A stretch of DNA of 64,000 bases from Dicyema japonicum. Its lineage: Eukaryota > Dicyemida > Rhombozoa > Dicyemidae. The notes beneath the pieces were generated by a model. That model did not search any database, was not told the DNA's origin, and was given only the letters and a program-made list of their open reading frames with translations. Made by a program: the position numbers and the translations under genes. The stretch covers positions 1,580,427 through 1,644,426 of the forward strand of contig RDEW01000002.1 of assembly GCA_011109175.1 (NCBI GenBank). Direction: 5' to 3'. Numbering within the stretch: the first letter of the stretch is position 1; the number at the start of each line of letters is the position of its first letter. This document shows, piece after piece, positions 44,131 to 55,230 of the stretch.

Positions 44131-45400
44131 CGGAGAAACTTACAAACGAAAATAGAAAAGTTATCATAAACATGTACATCAATGGTTTTCAAATCAAACA
44201 TATTTTTTTAAAAAAACCTTGATGTTCCGCTAAACCAGTCGATCGGATCATTGCGTGATTCAAAAAATATGGAAAAATTCCTACATACGAAAGGAAGTAC
44301 GTAAAGATAACTGACGAAATATCTAAATTCATAAGAGAAAGAGTGAATGAAGAATGTGATATTTCTTGTTCTAGATTTTATAATGAAATATTTTTAAAAA
44401 TGAGTATAAAAATATGGCTATTTATTACCACCTAAAAGGATTCAATTATACTTTAAAGAAAATTAAAATATTACCTGAACGAAGAATATCCGTAAATGTG
44501 AAAATCAGAGATTTGTATGCTCAGGAGTATATAAATATACTTGCATCTGAAACCAAGATATTTTTGTCGACGAGGTTAGATTTAATATGTTTTTACTAGG
44601 TTGGAAATAACATTTTGTGAGACAACTATATACAATCTGTTAAAGGAAAAATTACTTTAGTGATTTTAAAGTTTAAGAAAAATCAGTGTTTTGCTGCTCA
44701 ACAAATAAGATAGGAATAACTCTTAAAATTTTAACTAAGCCACATAATTCTGAACAGCAAGTATGGACGTATAGTAACCTTTATGTTGATTCTGTAGAAG
44801 TGAGAACTGAATACACTTAATTAGTTTTTTACTTTAATTTCTTTTTCGGTGTATCCGGAGTTAATAAATAAATCAATTCTGAAAGTTTTGTGGGATGCAT
44901 AAGTGACGATCAAGATTATTTCAAGTCTGACAAATATACTAGTCATGTGCAATTCACAAAAATAAGACGCAGCAATTCACAAAAATAAAATTGCTGAAAG
45001 ATTCTTAACTAATTAAAATCATTAATTCTGAAAGTTTTGTGGGATGCATAAGTGACGATCAAGATTATTTCAAGTCTGACAAATATACTAGTCATGTGCA
45101 ATTCACAAAAATAAGACGCAGCAATTCACAAAAATAAAATTGCTGAAAGATTCTTAACTAATTAAAATTAACTGAGATTCCTATATTCACCTATGCTGAA
45201 CCCAATAGAAAACATTTTTTCAAAATGGAAAAAACTAAGTATATTAAACATAAGAAGGAGGAAACTCTTATTGGCAATTGTAAGTGTTGACTGTGAATCA
45301 TTTTATATGAAAATGATAAATGAAATCAGTAAATTAATTCATTATTTTATTAAATTATGGTTTTTGTTGTTTTTTTTAATTCTCAATTGATGTGATGGAT
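44131..45400 (+). pseudogene. IS630/Tc1-like transposase, broken
   Basis: The plus strand encodes MSEKLTNENRKVIINMYING, a helix-turn-helix N-terminus at about 44128. After frameshifts come ISVNVKIRDLYAQEYINILA and IFLSTRLDLICFY, with the reading FVDEVGFNMF (first catalytic Asp block) in the neighbouring frame at about 44560. Finally MLNPIENIFSKWKKL at 45193 holds the last catalytic Glu. The block order is that of IS630/Tc1 DDE transposases. A 149 bp tandem duplication (about 44877-45025 and 45026-45174) interrupts it. Confidence 0.7.
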
Positions 45401-45571
45401 TCTCGTATTAATGCTAAAATTACTTGATGTGATAAATTCTCGGTGATGGGAAAGTGTTCTCACTTAGGCTTGAAGATCATGCAAATTCATTGTTTTTATT
45501 TATCAATACAGCCGTTTTTATTTCATTTTTTAAATTATTCCTTGGTCAATTTTTAATCATTTTAATTCAGT

Positions 45572-45775
45572 CGTTGCGAACGAGTTTCCTCGGAGTATGG
45601 CTATTCCATTCTTTTGTCTTAGCCATAACCCTTCTCGTTGGTCCCTTTTCTTTCTGGCAAGCAATCCTCCGAGTTCTCGCAAGAATTCAGCCGTCATTGG
45701 ACCAACGGCTCCCGATGATTCGGTCGCAACAGGAGTAAATCGGTAGCGATCCCCGAGGCAAGAATATGGACCTCT
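45572..45775 (-). pseudogene. LINE protein C-terminal fragment
   Basis: The minus strand, in one frame, encodes GDRYRFTPVATESSGAVGPM, AEFLRELGGLLARKK and, after one frameshift, a tail equivalent to RQRIGIA. It is the same C-terminal piece as at 3095-3260 (GDRYRFVPVA.ETS). It interrupts the second half of the IS630-like sequence after attcagtcgtt. No reverse transcriptase is attached. Confidence 0.7.
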
Positions 45776-46565
45776 TTTACCCTTTATGTTGATTCCAGAT
45801 TGATTCTGTAGAAGTGAGAACTGAATATACTTAATTAGCTGTTTACTTTAATTTCTTTCTCGGTGTATCCGGAGTTTATAAATAAATTAATTCTGAAAGT
45901 TTTGTGGGATGCATAAGTGACGCTTAAGATTATTTCAAGTCTGACTAATATACTAGTCATGTGCAATTCACAAAAATAAAATTGCTGAAAGATTCTCAAC
46001 TAATTAAAATCAACTGAAATGTCTATATTCACCTATGCTGAACCCAATAGAAAACATTTTTTCAAAATGGAAAAAACTAAGGATATTAAACATAAGAAGG
46101 AGGAAACTCTCTTATTGGCAATTGTAAGTGTTGACTGTGAATTATTTTATATGAAAATGATTAATGAAATCAGTAAATTAATTCATTATTTTTTTAAATT
46201 ATGGTTTTTGTTGTTTTTTTTAATTCTCGATTGATGTGATGGATTCTCGTATTAATGCTAAAATTACTTGATGTGATAAATTCTCGGTGATGGGAAAGTG
46301 TTCTCACTTAGGCTTGAAGATCATGCAAATTCATTGTTTTTATTTATTAATACAGCCGTTTTTATTTCATTTTTTAAATTATTCCTTGGTCAATTTTTAA
46401 TCAGTTTAATTCAGTCGTTTTTAATTCATTTTTTAAACTTGTTGCAATTGGTGGTAAACACATTAGCTCCATATTTTAAAATAATTTTAATGAACCATTT
46501 TTTAAAGTTTTCCGGTAGTAGTTTTGCTGTGTTTTTACAAAGTTATTCTTTTAATTAAATTAATC
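45776..46565 (+). pseudogene. IS630/Tc1-like transposase, 3' half repeated
   Basis: A direct repeat of about 44780-45560 without the tandem duplication. It starts tttatgttgattcca and includes the NPIEN region (46040-46080, here out of frame) and the same AT-rich 3' tail up to cagtcgtttttaattc at 46410-46425, where the first copy has the LINE scrap inserted. It continues beyond that point to about 46560. Confidence 0.65.
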
Positions 46566-46824
46566 CAATGAAATAAAAAGCAGTTGATATTGGGATTGAA
46601 AGACCTGCTGCAAGTGTCTTCCAATCACCATCCATTTTGAACATATCAATTCGAGATTTAATAACTCCTCAGTTTTGTTTATTTTCTTGTTTTTTTCAAT
46701 CCACAAAGCAAGCAATTTTCTTTATTCTTTTTTGATTCCCTTTCTGATTTTCTGAGCAATTTTTTGCTTTTCTGATTTTCATTCATTCAAATCTACAGTT
46801 CTACAGTGAAGTTCTACAGAATAA

Positions 46825-47997
46825 ATGGTTAAGAAAACAAACAACAAGAGACCTGTATTAAAACCAGTAAAAACCACTAAAGTGAAAAGATCAACTTGTC
46901 CTCCGAGAAGTGCTACTGCTGAATCATTCTCTCTAGAGAACAAGACTCCGCATAAGGCTGAATTTGTTAAACCAGCGAATGTCATTACAAAATACGATCT
47001 TAAAGATATATCTAAATATACGGATGAACTAATGAAATCCGATCATTCAGAGAACAAGACTATATTAATTACAGTGAATTCTACTATGAATGCAATTAAA
47101 ATCGCAAATGTTTTACAATACTATGACCAATACGGATCTATGAGAATGAGCCACAGAGGACCGGGCTCTTTCCGACTGGATTTTCTGGAAACTCCCATGT
47201 GGCCATTTTTATAGAAGCGGTGAATGAGACCTGCCTCTTTGGTAATGACAATCACCATTTCAAGACGATCTCAACAAAACCATCTGAGATTGTCCTCAGG
47301 AACCTCCTTTTCTGGATAAAGGAGGACGACCTCTTGGACTACCTTCAGGAGATGGCTCCCTCAGTCACGAAAATTACCCGAATGACCAGAGGATCGCAGG
47401 CCATGCCATTGGCGAAGGCCACGATCAATATGAAGTCGGAGAATACATCACTAATTAGATGTGGCTTCTACATCGGGACGAACAAGATTTCTTGCGAATG
47501 GATGCAAAGAGGACCACCAATCTGCTACAGTTGTCAGCAAATCGCCACTTTGCATACCAGTGCACGGGAAAGAAAAAATGCTTCCGTTGCGCAGGAGAAC
47601 ACGACACCACCAAGTGTGATGCGGATCCAACTCTTGAACGAAAATGTGTTAACTGCGGGTCAACAAGACACGGCGCAAGATACGAAGGATGCCCTGTATT
47701 CATGGAGGCCAGACGAAAGTTAAACTCCCGAATCGACAACAGACGGATATTATAACCAAGAAATTGGAACCACCAGCCCAAAAAAGGATAATTGGCCCAA
47801 GTACTAACAAATACGAAGCTGCACCTCCTCCGCGAGAGTCGGCCTGGCTACGGAAGGAAAAGTTATCAGGAAGTATTACAAAAGAACTAAAGGAAATAGT
47901 ATCAAGACTGAAGGAACTAAGTAACATACTCGGTGTGGATTTACGCAATATGGTGGACCTGGCCATGGAGAGTCCGGGCCACCAACAAGAAAATTGA
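46825..47997 (+). pseudogene. Jockey-like ORF1 (gag), frameshifted
   Basis: Three overlapping frames form one gag protein: MVKKTNNKRPVLKPVKTTKV to about 47200, then IFIEAVNETCLFGN and EDDLLDYLQEMAPSVTKI to about 47520, then the zinc knuckles CFRCAGEHDTTKC and CVNCGSTRHGARYEGCPVF to 47755, and a C-terminal coiled segment ending at the TGA at 47995-47997. The knuckle series and the RNP-like central domain are those of Jockey-clade gag, which binds element RNA. Frameshifts near 47205, 47520 and 47755 inactivate this copy. Confidence 0.8.
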
Positions 47998-50971
47998 AAA
48001 GAAACTTGAAGATAGTGCTGGTGAACGCCCGATCCCTAAAGAAGAGGCGTCATGACCTGGCACTACTACTATCGTCCACCAAGATTGACATCCTGGTGGT
48101 CAACGAGACCAAAGTGAAAAAGACCAACAACACAATGCTAGAGGGATACAATTCTATAGAAATTCCATGGGTCGAAGGTGCAGAAGCTGGTACTGGAACC
48201 ACATTGTTCTACAGTGAAGTTCTACAGATACGTGAGCCAAAAATTATTATGAATACACACTGTGAATTTGTTTCCGTCGAGGTGAGATGCTGCGGCAGTT
48301 GGATTCACTTCGGTGGAATGTATTCAAAAGACCTTAGAAAGTGTTCCACAGAAATTGAAGAATTCTTCACAAGAAATGATATGTCTATCCTAGTGGGTGA
48401 TCTAAATGCCAAAAACATTGAATATGGATGCCTCGGTACTAACGATGATGGAATTAGACTAAGGAAATTGAGTGATAAAACTGGATTTGAGATTTTGACA
48501 TCGGAAAAACCGAATCATTACTCGCACTNCAAGAAATGATATGTCTATCCTAGTGGGTGATCTAAATGCCAAAAACATTGAATATGGATGCCTCGGTACT
48601 AACGATGATGGAATTAGACTAAGGAAATTGAGTGATAAAACTGGATTTGAGATTTTGACATCGGAAAAACCTAATCATTACTCGCACTACGGGGGTGACA
48701 TGCTTGGGGTGTTCCTGGTGTCACCATCACTCTACAGTTATGTAGAAAAGCCGATGATCATGTGGGACATCGGGAGTGATCATATACCCCAAGAGATGTT
48801 ATTGAACCTAGCTTCAGACTCCATGGACTCTGTGTTTACAGGTTACGACCTAACAAGAATAAACTGGGAACACTACAGAATGTACATATCAAGAAACCTT
48901 AAACACTGGAAGATTAAAGATTATTCCCGAAGTGATATCGACATCATAGACAATGAACTCTTTATCATGATGGAGACATACTTAATGCTTTACGCAAAAA
49001 GGAGATCCTCGAGTACTAATCATGGAAAGAGCATCAGTCTTTCGATTTCCACATTATCTTTGATCAATGAAAGGAATTGCCTGAGGACTAAACTCAGAAG
49101 ATGCGTGGACTGGATAGACCGGATTGCACTGACCGAACAATTGAAGATAACCAAAAAAGCCATTGAAGAAGGAGTAAGACTATCTCAAGAACAATGTTTG
49201 AGGGTAGAGGCAAGCAAACTAAACACCAAAGACCCCTCGTTCTGGAAGTTCTACAAAAGAATAACTAGCCAGAAAAGGAATGACATAAAAATCTCCTTGA
49301 CCAAGCCAGAAGGTGGACTGTGTTCTATGGAAGAAGCCCCAGATATTTTTAAGAAACAACAGGACCNNNNNNNNNNNNNNNNNNNNNNNNNNNCAAGACT
49401 ATCTCAAGAACAATGTTTGAGGGTAGAGGCAAGCAAACTAAACACCAAAGACCCCTCGTTCTGGAAGTTCTACAAAAGAATAACTAGCCAGAAAAGGAAT
49501 GACATAAAAATCTCCTTGACCAAGCCAGAAGGTGGACTGTGTTCTATGGAAGAAGCCCCAGATATTTTTAAGAAACAACTGGACCGTATTCAGGGGGTCA
49601 ACCTGATGGAGCTTATTCCGAGGGAGACGTTAGATTCTTCACGTGAAATTTTAACCTACTGTTTGGACGATCTTAAAGATACTGAAATGAAAATAACTAC
49701 GGATGAAGTCATGACTGCAATCATGAAATGCAAGGCTAACGCTCCTGGACTTGACCATCTAAGCATGAGATTGTTCAAGGAAGCCCCAGAGGATCTATTT
49801 CCCATACTGAAGAATTTATTCAATGCAAGCATTCATCATGGTCATGTCCCAAAACGCTGGAAATCTTCCATTGTCAGAATGATACTGAAACCGGGAAAAT
49901 CGAGGAGGGACCCTCTCAGCTATAGGCCAATAAGCCTCATCTGTTCGATCTTCAAGATTATCGAACGAATTATTTTCAGAAGGCTTAACGACCACATAGA
50001 AGAGAGTGGTTTCCTCCTCGCAGAACAATGGGGCTTCAGACCTGGAAAATCATGCACGGACTGTATCTACCAGATGCATTCAACGGTATTGAGAGGTCTG
50101 GAAGTCAAAAGACTAGTCAATCTGGTATGTATGGATCTGTCCAAGGTTTTTGATAGTGTGTGGCACGAAGCACTCCTATCAAGGCTAGAAGCTGCTCAGA
50201 TCCAAAAGAAACTTCTCATATGGATAAGGGATTTCCTAACAAGACGGATTTCCCAAGTACTTGTTGGAGCACATATTTCGAAAGACATCATACTGAAGAG
50301 GGGAGTTTCTCAGAGTTCCGTCCTGAGCCCTTTGCTATTCAACATATTCCTATCTGATTTTCCAACTCCACCGGATATAAACACAAGACTATTGATATAC
50401 GCCGATGATATTCTGATCACAGATACATCTGGCAAATCAACTCTTTCTAACTCTTTCAGAGAAAAGAATCATGTCATTTATTGGACAAGTTCAGGACTGG
50501 TGCACAAAAAGAGGGATGAGATTGTCTACGGAGAAATCCAGCTCTCTACGAGTAAGTCGCCTAAGGAGGCATCAGAAGCAGCCTTACTCACTAGAGATTC
50601 CTAAAGTAAACTCAATGCGGTACCTCGGGATAGCAATCAATGGGAATGGTTCCTTCATGGAGGACATAAGACGAAGAAGGAAGAAGGCGCTTCAAGCGCT
50701 CTTATGTACGAGAAAGTTGTTTGTAAGCCTGGAAACCTTCTTGTTCATCTTCATGAGGATCATCCTACCGGAACTGCTATATGGATGCGAAGCATGGTTT
50801 TTCTTTTGCCAAAGAAAAAGAATAATGTTTCTCATGGACAAAACCAGAAGGTCGGCAATAAAGTTGGCTTTAGGAAAAAGGCTCTGGGATGCTCTCAGTA
50901 CTGAAGAAGACATGATTCTAACTCATGTTAAAAACATTATAGAGAAAAGAATCAATGGGATCCGACGATAG
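47994..50971 (+). pseudogene. Jockey-like ORF2: endonuclease and reverse transcriptase
   Basis: Endonuclease: KIVLVNARSLKKR, DILVVNETKVKK with the catalytic Glu, MSILVGDLNAKNIEYG with Asp and Asn, and DIGSDHIP with the final His. Reverse transcriptase: KCKANAPGLDHLSMRLFKEA, SYRPISLICSIFKIIERIIF, EQWGFRPGKSCTDCIYQMHS, LVCMDLSKVFDSVWH with the first Asp, RGVSQSSVLSPLLFNIFLSD, RLLIYADDILITDTSGKS (YADD). A frameshift at about 50510 moves the thumb (VNSMRYLGIAING) to another frame, ending at 50971. There is no RNase H. ORF2 starts inside the ORF1 stop (ttga at 47994-47997) with no ATG there. Duplicated blocks at 48368-48528/48530-48690 and 49178-49366/49394-49583 flank N joins and are probably artefacts, so the true ORF2 may be nearly intact. 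Confidence 0.85.
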
Positions 50972-51065
50972 AAGATAACTAAATGGAGTGTGGATACATC
51001 GGAAGTGTCCAGGCCGCATAGGCGGACATGTTTAAATATCCTAAAAATAACTCCTTACTTACTTT

Positions 51066-51103
51066 GAAATAAATTTGGTTTGGTTTGGTTTGGTTGGTTT
51101 TGA
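51066..51103. repeat. (TTTGG)n simple repeat
   Basis: Five-base repeat tttggtttggtttggtttgg at the 3' end of the Jockey-like LINE, acting as its terminal repeat in place of poly(A). Confidence 0.85.
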
Positions 51104-51110
51104 TTTTCTT

Positions 51111-51389
51111 GTGTCTTAACCACTGCCGTAAAACATTATAACTACATAAATTTAAAGCAATAATATAAAAACTATTAAAACTTTAAAAAATCTGAAATTT
51201 AGTAAATTCTCATTAAGAATGGAACAATTCTCATTTTGAATGTGAAATTGTAGATGTTAGCTACACCATGTAACGTGTTGGTTACTGTAGTCTATTTTGG
51301 CTGTGGGATCGATTTCCACAGTTGATTCACCTAACTTGGGAGATATCCAATACCTAGACGGTATCCAAAGAGGATCCCTCTCTTCTTTA
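51111..51389. other. No gene
   Basis: AT-rich flank between the LINE and the inverted MBOAT block. Nothing recognised. Confidence 0.4.
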
Positions 51390-51849
51390 TTCCAGTTTAT
51401 AAATTTTTACAATGAGGATGATGTCAACGGACGTGATGGTAGGAAAGGATAGATTGGAAATTTGGATATGTTGATGTGTTGATGTTAGACTTTTTGTATG
51501 TGGATATTTTTGGTAAAGGCCTATGGTGGTGACGGTTAAGGGTTTCTTGTATTTTAATTGCTTTTTGTCCTCTTGTTTTTTTACAATATCAGTCAAAAAG
51601 TCAATGTGAGAGTTCAGGGCCACAAACTTATGCCTACTGAACCCCTCACCAAAGGATATCTGTCTTCCTTAATTGAGTAATCGCAGCACTCCGATTTTTG
51701 AAGATCCGTTATTTTATTTCCTGTAGTTCAATAATATCATAAAGTTTATGCATATTTTTCGGAGTTTTGTAATCGAAGGAACGTGATAATTTAACAAAAC
51801 TTTTTATATTTATTTAACTCTAAGACCACAATAAAGATAAATCAAAACT

Positions 51850-52125
51850 AACTAATTAGGTGATCCCAGCTTCCAACAAAATCCGAACTCTTTTCGTCTG
51901 GTCTTCTGATGACCCAGCTTCATTCCGGAAGCGCCTTCTCTTCTTTCTTCAAAGGAATTCAATCGGCGTGCACTTTTTAATAACCTACCAAAATTCCTCT
52001 GCATGGGGCACCTTTTCCTTGAATGGGTTCCCCAGTTCCTTGCAGGAACGTAGAAAACCCTGGCCATTCTTCAACATCGCATCATCAGAAACGAGGTCGC
52101 CAATGGGGATGTCCGTGTAGTGCAT
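51850..52125 (-). other. Unrecognised short coding-like region
   Basis: The minus strand starts with an ATG at about 52125 (MHYTDIPIGDLVSDDAML, then GQGFLRSCKELGNPFKEK and VPHAEEFW). A GT..AG interval of 16 bp at about 51997-52012 would splice this to a basic frame ending WKLGSPN and TAG at 51855. The composition is more GC-rich and protein-like than the surroundings. I do not recognise the family. It could be a small host gene or a transposon piece. Confidence 0.3.
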
Positions 52126-52253
52126 AATTTTTTTGCCTGAGGGAGTTCAAACGATCTACTCTCGAAGAGGGAATCGCAAATCTTAGACCTTGTTGGCATT
52201 CTGTTTGATGTATTTTTTTATTAAGATGTTGATCGATGTAGTATTGTTTAGAT

Positions 52254-52566
52254 CAGAGGTTCTCTTCCTTTTTTTACTCGTCGACCCTTGACTTTTTTTC
52301 GACCCCCCTAATATTTAATTGACCCTTTAAAACTTTTTATTTAGAACAGACGATTTTAAGTAAAATTAGTTAATTATCTAAAATGAATTCATTGTTAATA
52401 ATCAAATCAAACAAAAAAAGCATATACTCGATGTTATGTTGGTATTTTAGCAAAAATCTATAATAAAAAAATTAAATGTATAAATTTATTTTCGACCCCC
52501 TTACGATCGATCTGGATTGATTTTAGAACCCTGGGGGTCGAATCGACCCCAGGTTGAGAACCGCTG
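52254..52566. mobile_element. hAT-type MITE, 313 bp
   Basis: The ends are inverted repeats cagaggttctc (52254-52264) and gagaaccgctg (52556-52566), with 10 of 11 matching. A perfect 8 bp target duplication, gtttagat, lies on both sides (52246-52253 and 52567-52574). cag.ggttctcaac plus clusters of gaccccc just inside both ends are typical of hAT (Charlie-like) elements. No transposase is encoded. The 8 bp duplication is the hAT signature. Confidence 0.93.
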
Positions 52567-53372
52567 GTTTAGATGATCTTAGTATCTTAGAGCATTTTTG
52601 GCAAAATCAATCTCCTTTAGGTGTTCTTGTAAAAATTTATGAGTTTTTGGTAATTGCCTTTGAAATTCGTTCCAAGTTTTGCCTCTGGTTCTGATAGTTG
52701 AGAAAATACAAACTTGCCATAAATGAAGACAGCTAATACACAAAAATATTCATAATCTCCTCAAGGAAACATGGCTTAGTTGGATTCTATGTATAGTATG
52801 ACTTAGCAAATTCCAATAGCTTACCTCAGTTTTTCTGTTATCCCATAATAAAGCAAGTTTGTGTATATAGGAAAAAGAGACCTCAAATTTCTGGTTAAAA
52901 AAATACCTTTGGAGAAATTTCTTTTCTGCTTTATATAAAAATTTAATTATGAATGTTTCCTCTCTGGTTGTCTCAAATTATGTAAACTTAGGATTATTCT
53001 GATTTTGTTGACTTGGGAAGGAATTGTAAGTAAAATATGTTCAATCTGTTACGATCAAGAGGACTCTTAAAAGTTTGTTGGTCAACCACAGAATGTTCAA
53101 GGGAGTAATGTTGGTTAAGTTATAATTGATCTCAAACGAAAGTACTTTGAGCTAGAAGATAACATGAAGCAGTTAATGGAACCACAGTATAGATTTAAGA
53201 GTAGCTGGACAATAGTGAGCGGTAGAAAGAGCAATGCACTGGCTCAATTCAAGGAAGTTGAACAAAACGTGATGCAACCACTTATTTTCGAGTAAGACAT
53301 AAGTCTTATTCACAAACATAATTGAAATATAAAGAAAATAAAATAATTCCCCCGTCAAAAATATATTTCCAG

Positions 53373-54898
53373 TTAGAGTACTAAAATAAGAATTAAAGCC
53401 ACAAAATGCAAATAGAAGCCGACAGACCTAAAAATAACGACATTCTCACCAATAAATTTCAAATGTACCATATAATGAGAGGACGATGTAGGGGATGGAA
53501 ATGTATCCAATTGATACGAGAGTCCACACTGTTTGGACAGATTTTGATAACATTGAAGGGATATTCATTCGTTTGCTGAACTTGTAAATCTACACGTGAC
53601 CCACTGTCATACTTTAATAGTTGCATGCAAAAATATGTAAAAGTTCAGAAAGAAAATGTAATATCCTGGGTAGACTCCATGCCAGGCAGCCATACAGATA
53701 ACCAATTTGACCCGTTTATACGGAATATTTCTACTGTAGAGGATGTAGCGGATCCATTTCACTGTTGTCATGTTCCAACTAGCAACAGCCTTCTGCATGT
53801 GAGAAGCAAACTAAGGTGGGACTCCAAAACTACCTCAAAACCAAAAATATCAACGTTTGTCGTCATGGACCACTTGTCGGTTTCCTTGTCATATCCGAAT
53901 CCTGCCAAATTAAACAGTCCATCGGCTAAATTGAAGACAATGTTATACAAAACATCCATATGTAGTAATACTTCACTCGAACCGCAAAGATGCACAAAAA
54001 TGTGTAAAAATAAAACCTAAAAAACGACACAACGGAATTTATTTCCTTAGATTTTTCTGGGGGATAACAAAAAGAAAGACCATATATCCACCATGGTGTT
54101 CTGTAGTCTACTAAATACCTCGATAGCTGAATAATTAATGTCGAAGAAATCAACTTCTTTAAAACAACTTTTATGGGTAACTTTGGTTTCTTTGATGAAA
54201 TAAGCAAACTACCTCATTGGATTCTAAGTATTCTACGTAGTCGTTGAAATGGAAGAAAGGCCCTAAGATTACTCCATGGAAAGAGAAAATATATCCAAGG
54301 ATTTGTAACAAGGATGGAGGTTCTCTACGATTCAATATATGAGGACTTTAGAACGTATTTCTTGTTTACTTCTTCCACATTATGGTGACCATCGTGGCAT
54401 GACATAACTAAAGCAGTTAATTTTTGGGTTGAAATCATCATTGGACTAACAATAAGTCTCCAAATACAAACATAACAATGCCAACTGTGGATAAACGCTC
54501 ATAATTTTCCCACGTAGTTTTGAAATGTAGTACCTCCAAATATACGAAAGATACGACGAGTGAGCAGGAGACCTTTCCAGTGTGTGGTACGTACAATATT
54601 ATCAAATATATTATCAGTGATTGAGCTACCATGTGGAATCCTTCTCTGAAATCATTAATATGAGAATTAACATTCCATCTGATTCATAAAGGATATAAAA
54701 TCCTGCTAAAATAGAAAATATGTAGCGAAGAGTTATATTTCTGATCACATGGAAGCAAATTATTCTGCATATAAGGATATATATGACATATTTGAAAATG
54801 TAGCGGAGCCCATAAATCATTATATTTATAATACTAATACTTGAGAAATGTTTTTCAAAACTAGAGAAAGGATGGTCAATACTTGAGAATCCATTCAC
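53373..54898 (-). CDS. MBOAT-family lysophospholipid acyltransferase, intact copy 3
   Basis: Ten exons on the minus strand join in phase to a TAA at 53373-53375 (437 codons from 54898). Introns: 54646-54671, 54446-54471, 54325-54346, 54190-54212, 54057-54080, 53926-53948, 53811-53833, 53590-53612, 53428-53449 (22-26 bp). Exons 2-10 have exactly the same lengths as in copy 2 (174, 99, 112, 109, 108, 92, 198, 140, 55), and I see no stop. Substitutions occur throughout. Key residues are kept: LTALVMSCHDG, LGPFFHFNDYVEYLE, GLFNLAGFGYDKE, SWNMTTVKWIR and AAWHGVYPGYY with the catalytic His. The 5' end differs: the position of the copy-2 ATG is GTG here, and the next in-frame ATG is 26 codons later, so the true start is open. 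Function as for copy 2. Confidence 0.85.
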
Positions 54899-55230
54899 CG
54901 ATTAATTTTATAATTTATTCATTTTTGTTTAAAAAAATATTTTTTTATTTATAAATTAAATTTTATAACAAAAATGAATTATTAACTTTCAATTATGTAT
55001 ACAATTTCAACAAACAATCATTGACGGGAGAAATATTTTTTATTAAAAAAGCATATATAAAAAACGAATAATTGAAATACGACTCAAAAACAAAGAAAAT
55101 AATTATGGAAAGAATCAACCCTAATACATCGTTCACGAGCGGTCATTAATCGAATCAGGTCACTAAACATTCTTAATACGAAAAGCACAAACAACACCCA
55201 AAGGAAGAAACTCATGCGAATCTCTGCTGC
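54899..55230. other. No gene
   Basis: AT-rich sequence upstream of MBOAT copy 3 and of the LINE on the other side. No motif recognised. Confidence 0.4.

Larger units (their letters stand above)
46590..51110 (+). mobile_element. Jockey-like LINE, near full length
   Basis: Layout: 5' region (46590-46824), gag-like ORF1, endonuclease-reverse transcriptase ORF2, 3' region with aactccttacttactttgaa and a terminal simple repeat of ttggt units (51066-51103). Parts of the same family are at 4490-7440, 39565-41254 and 62590-63185. The copy has three frameshifts in coding and two assembly joins (N at 48529 and 49367-49393). It looks recently active compared with all other LINEs here. Confidence 0.88.
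51390..53372 (-). repeat. Inverted copy of the 26254-27385 block, with about 950 bp extra
   Basis: 51390-51715 (minus) match 27385-27110, and 52665-53370 match 27060-26254. Between them, 51716-52664 has no counterpart in the other copy. It holds an unrecognised open region (51850-52125) and a hAT MITE (52254-52566). Confidence 0.75.

Noticed and set aside
51997-52012. 16 bp intron in the unidentified minus-strand region
   Set aside because: Without a recognised protein family the junction cannot be tested; kept only as a possibility in the feature note.
53625-54020. Plus-strand 131-codon frame
   Set aside because: It is antisense to MBOAT copy 3 exons, where conserved motifs lie on the minus strand.
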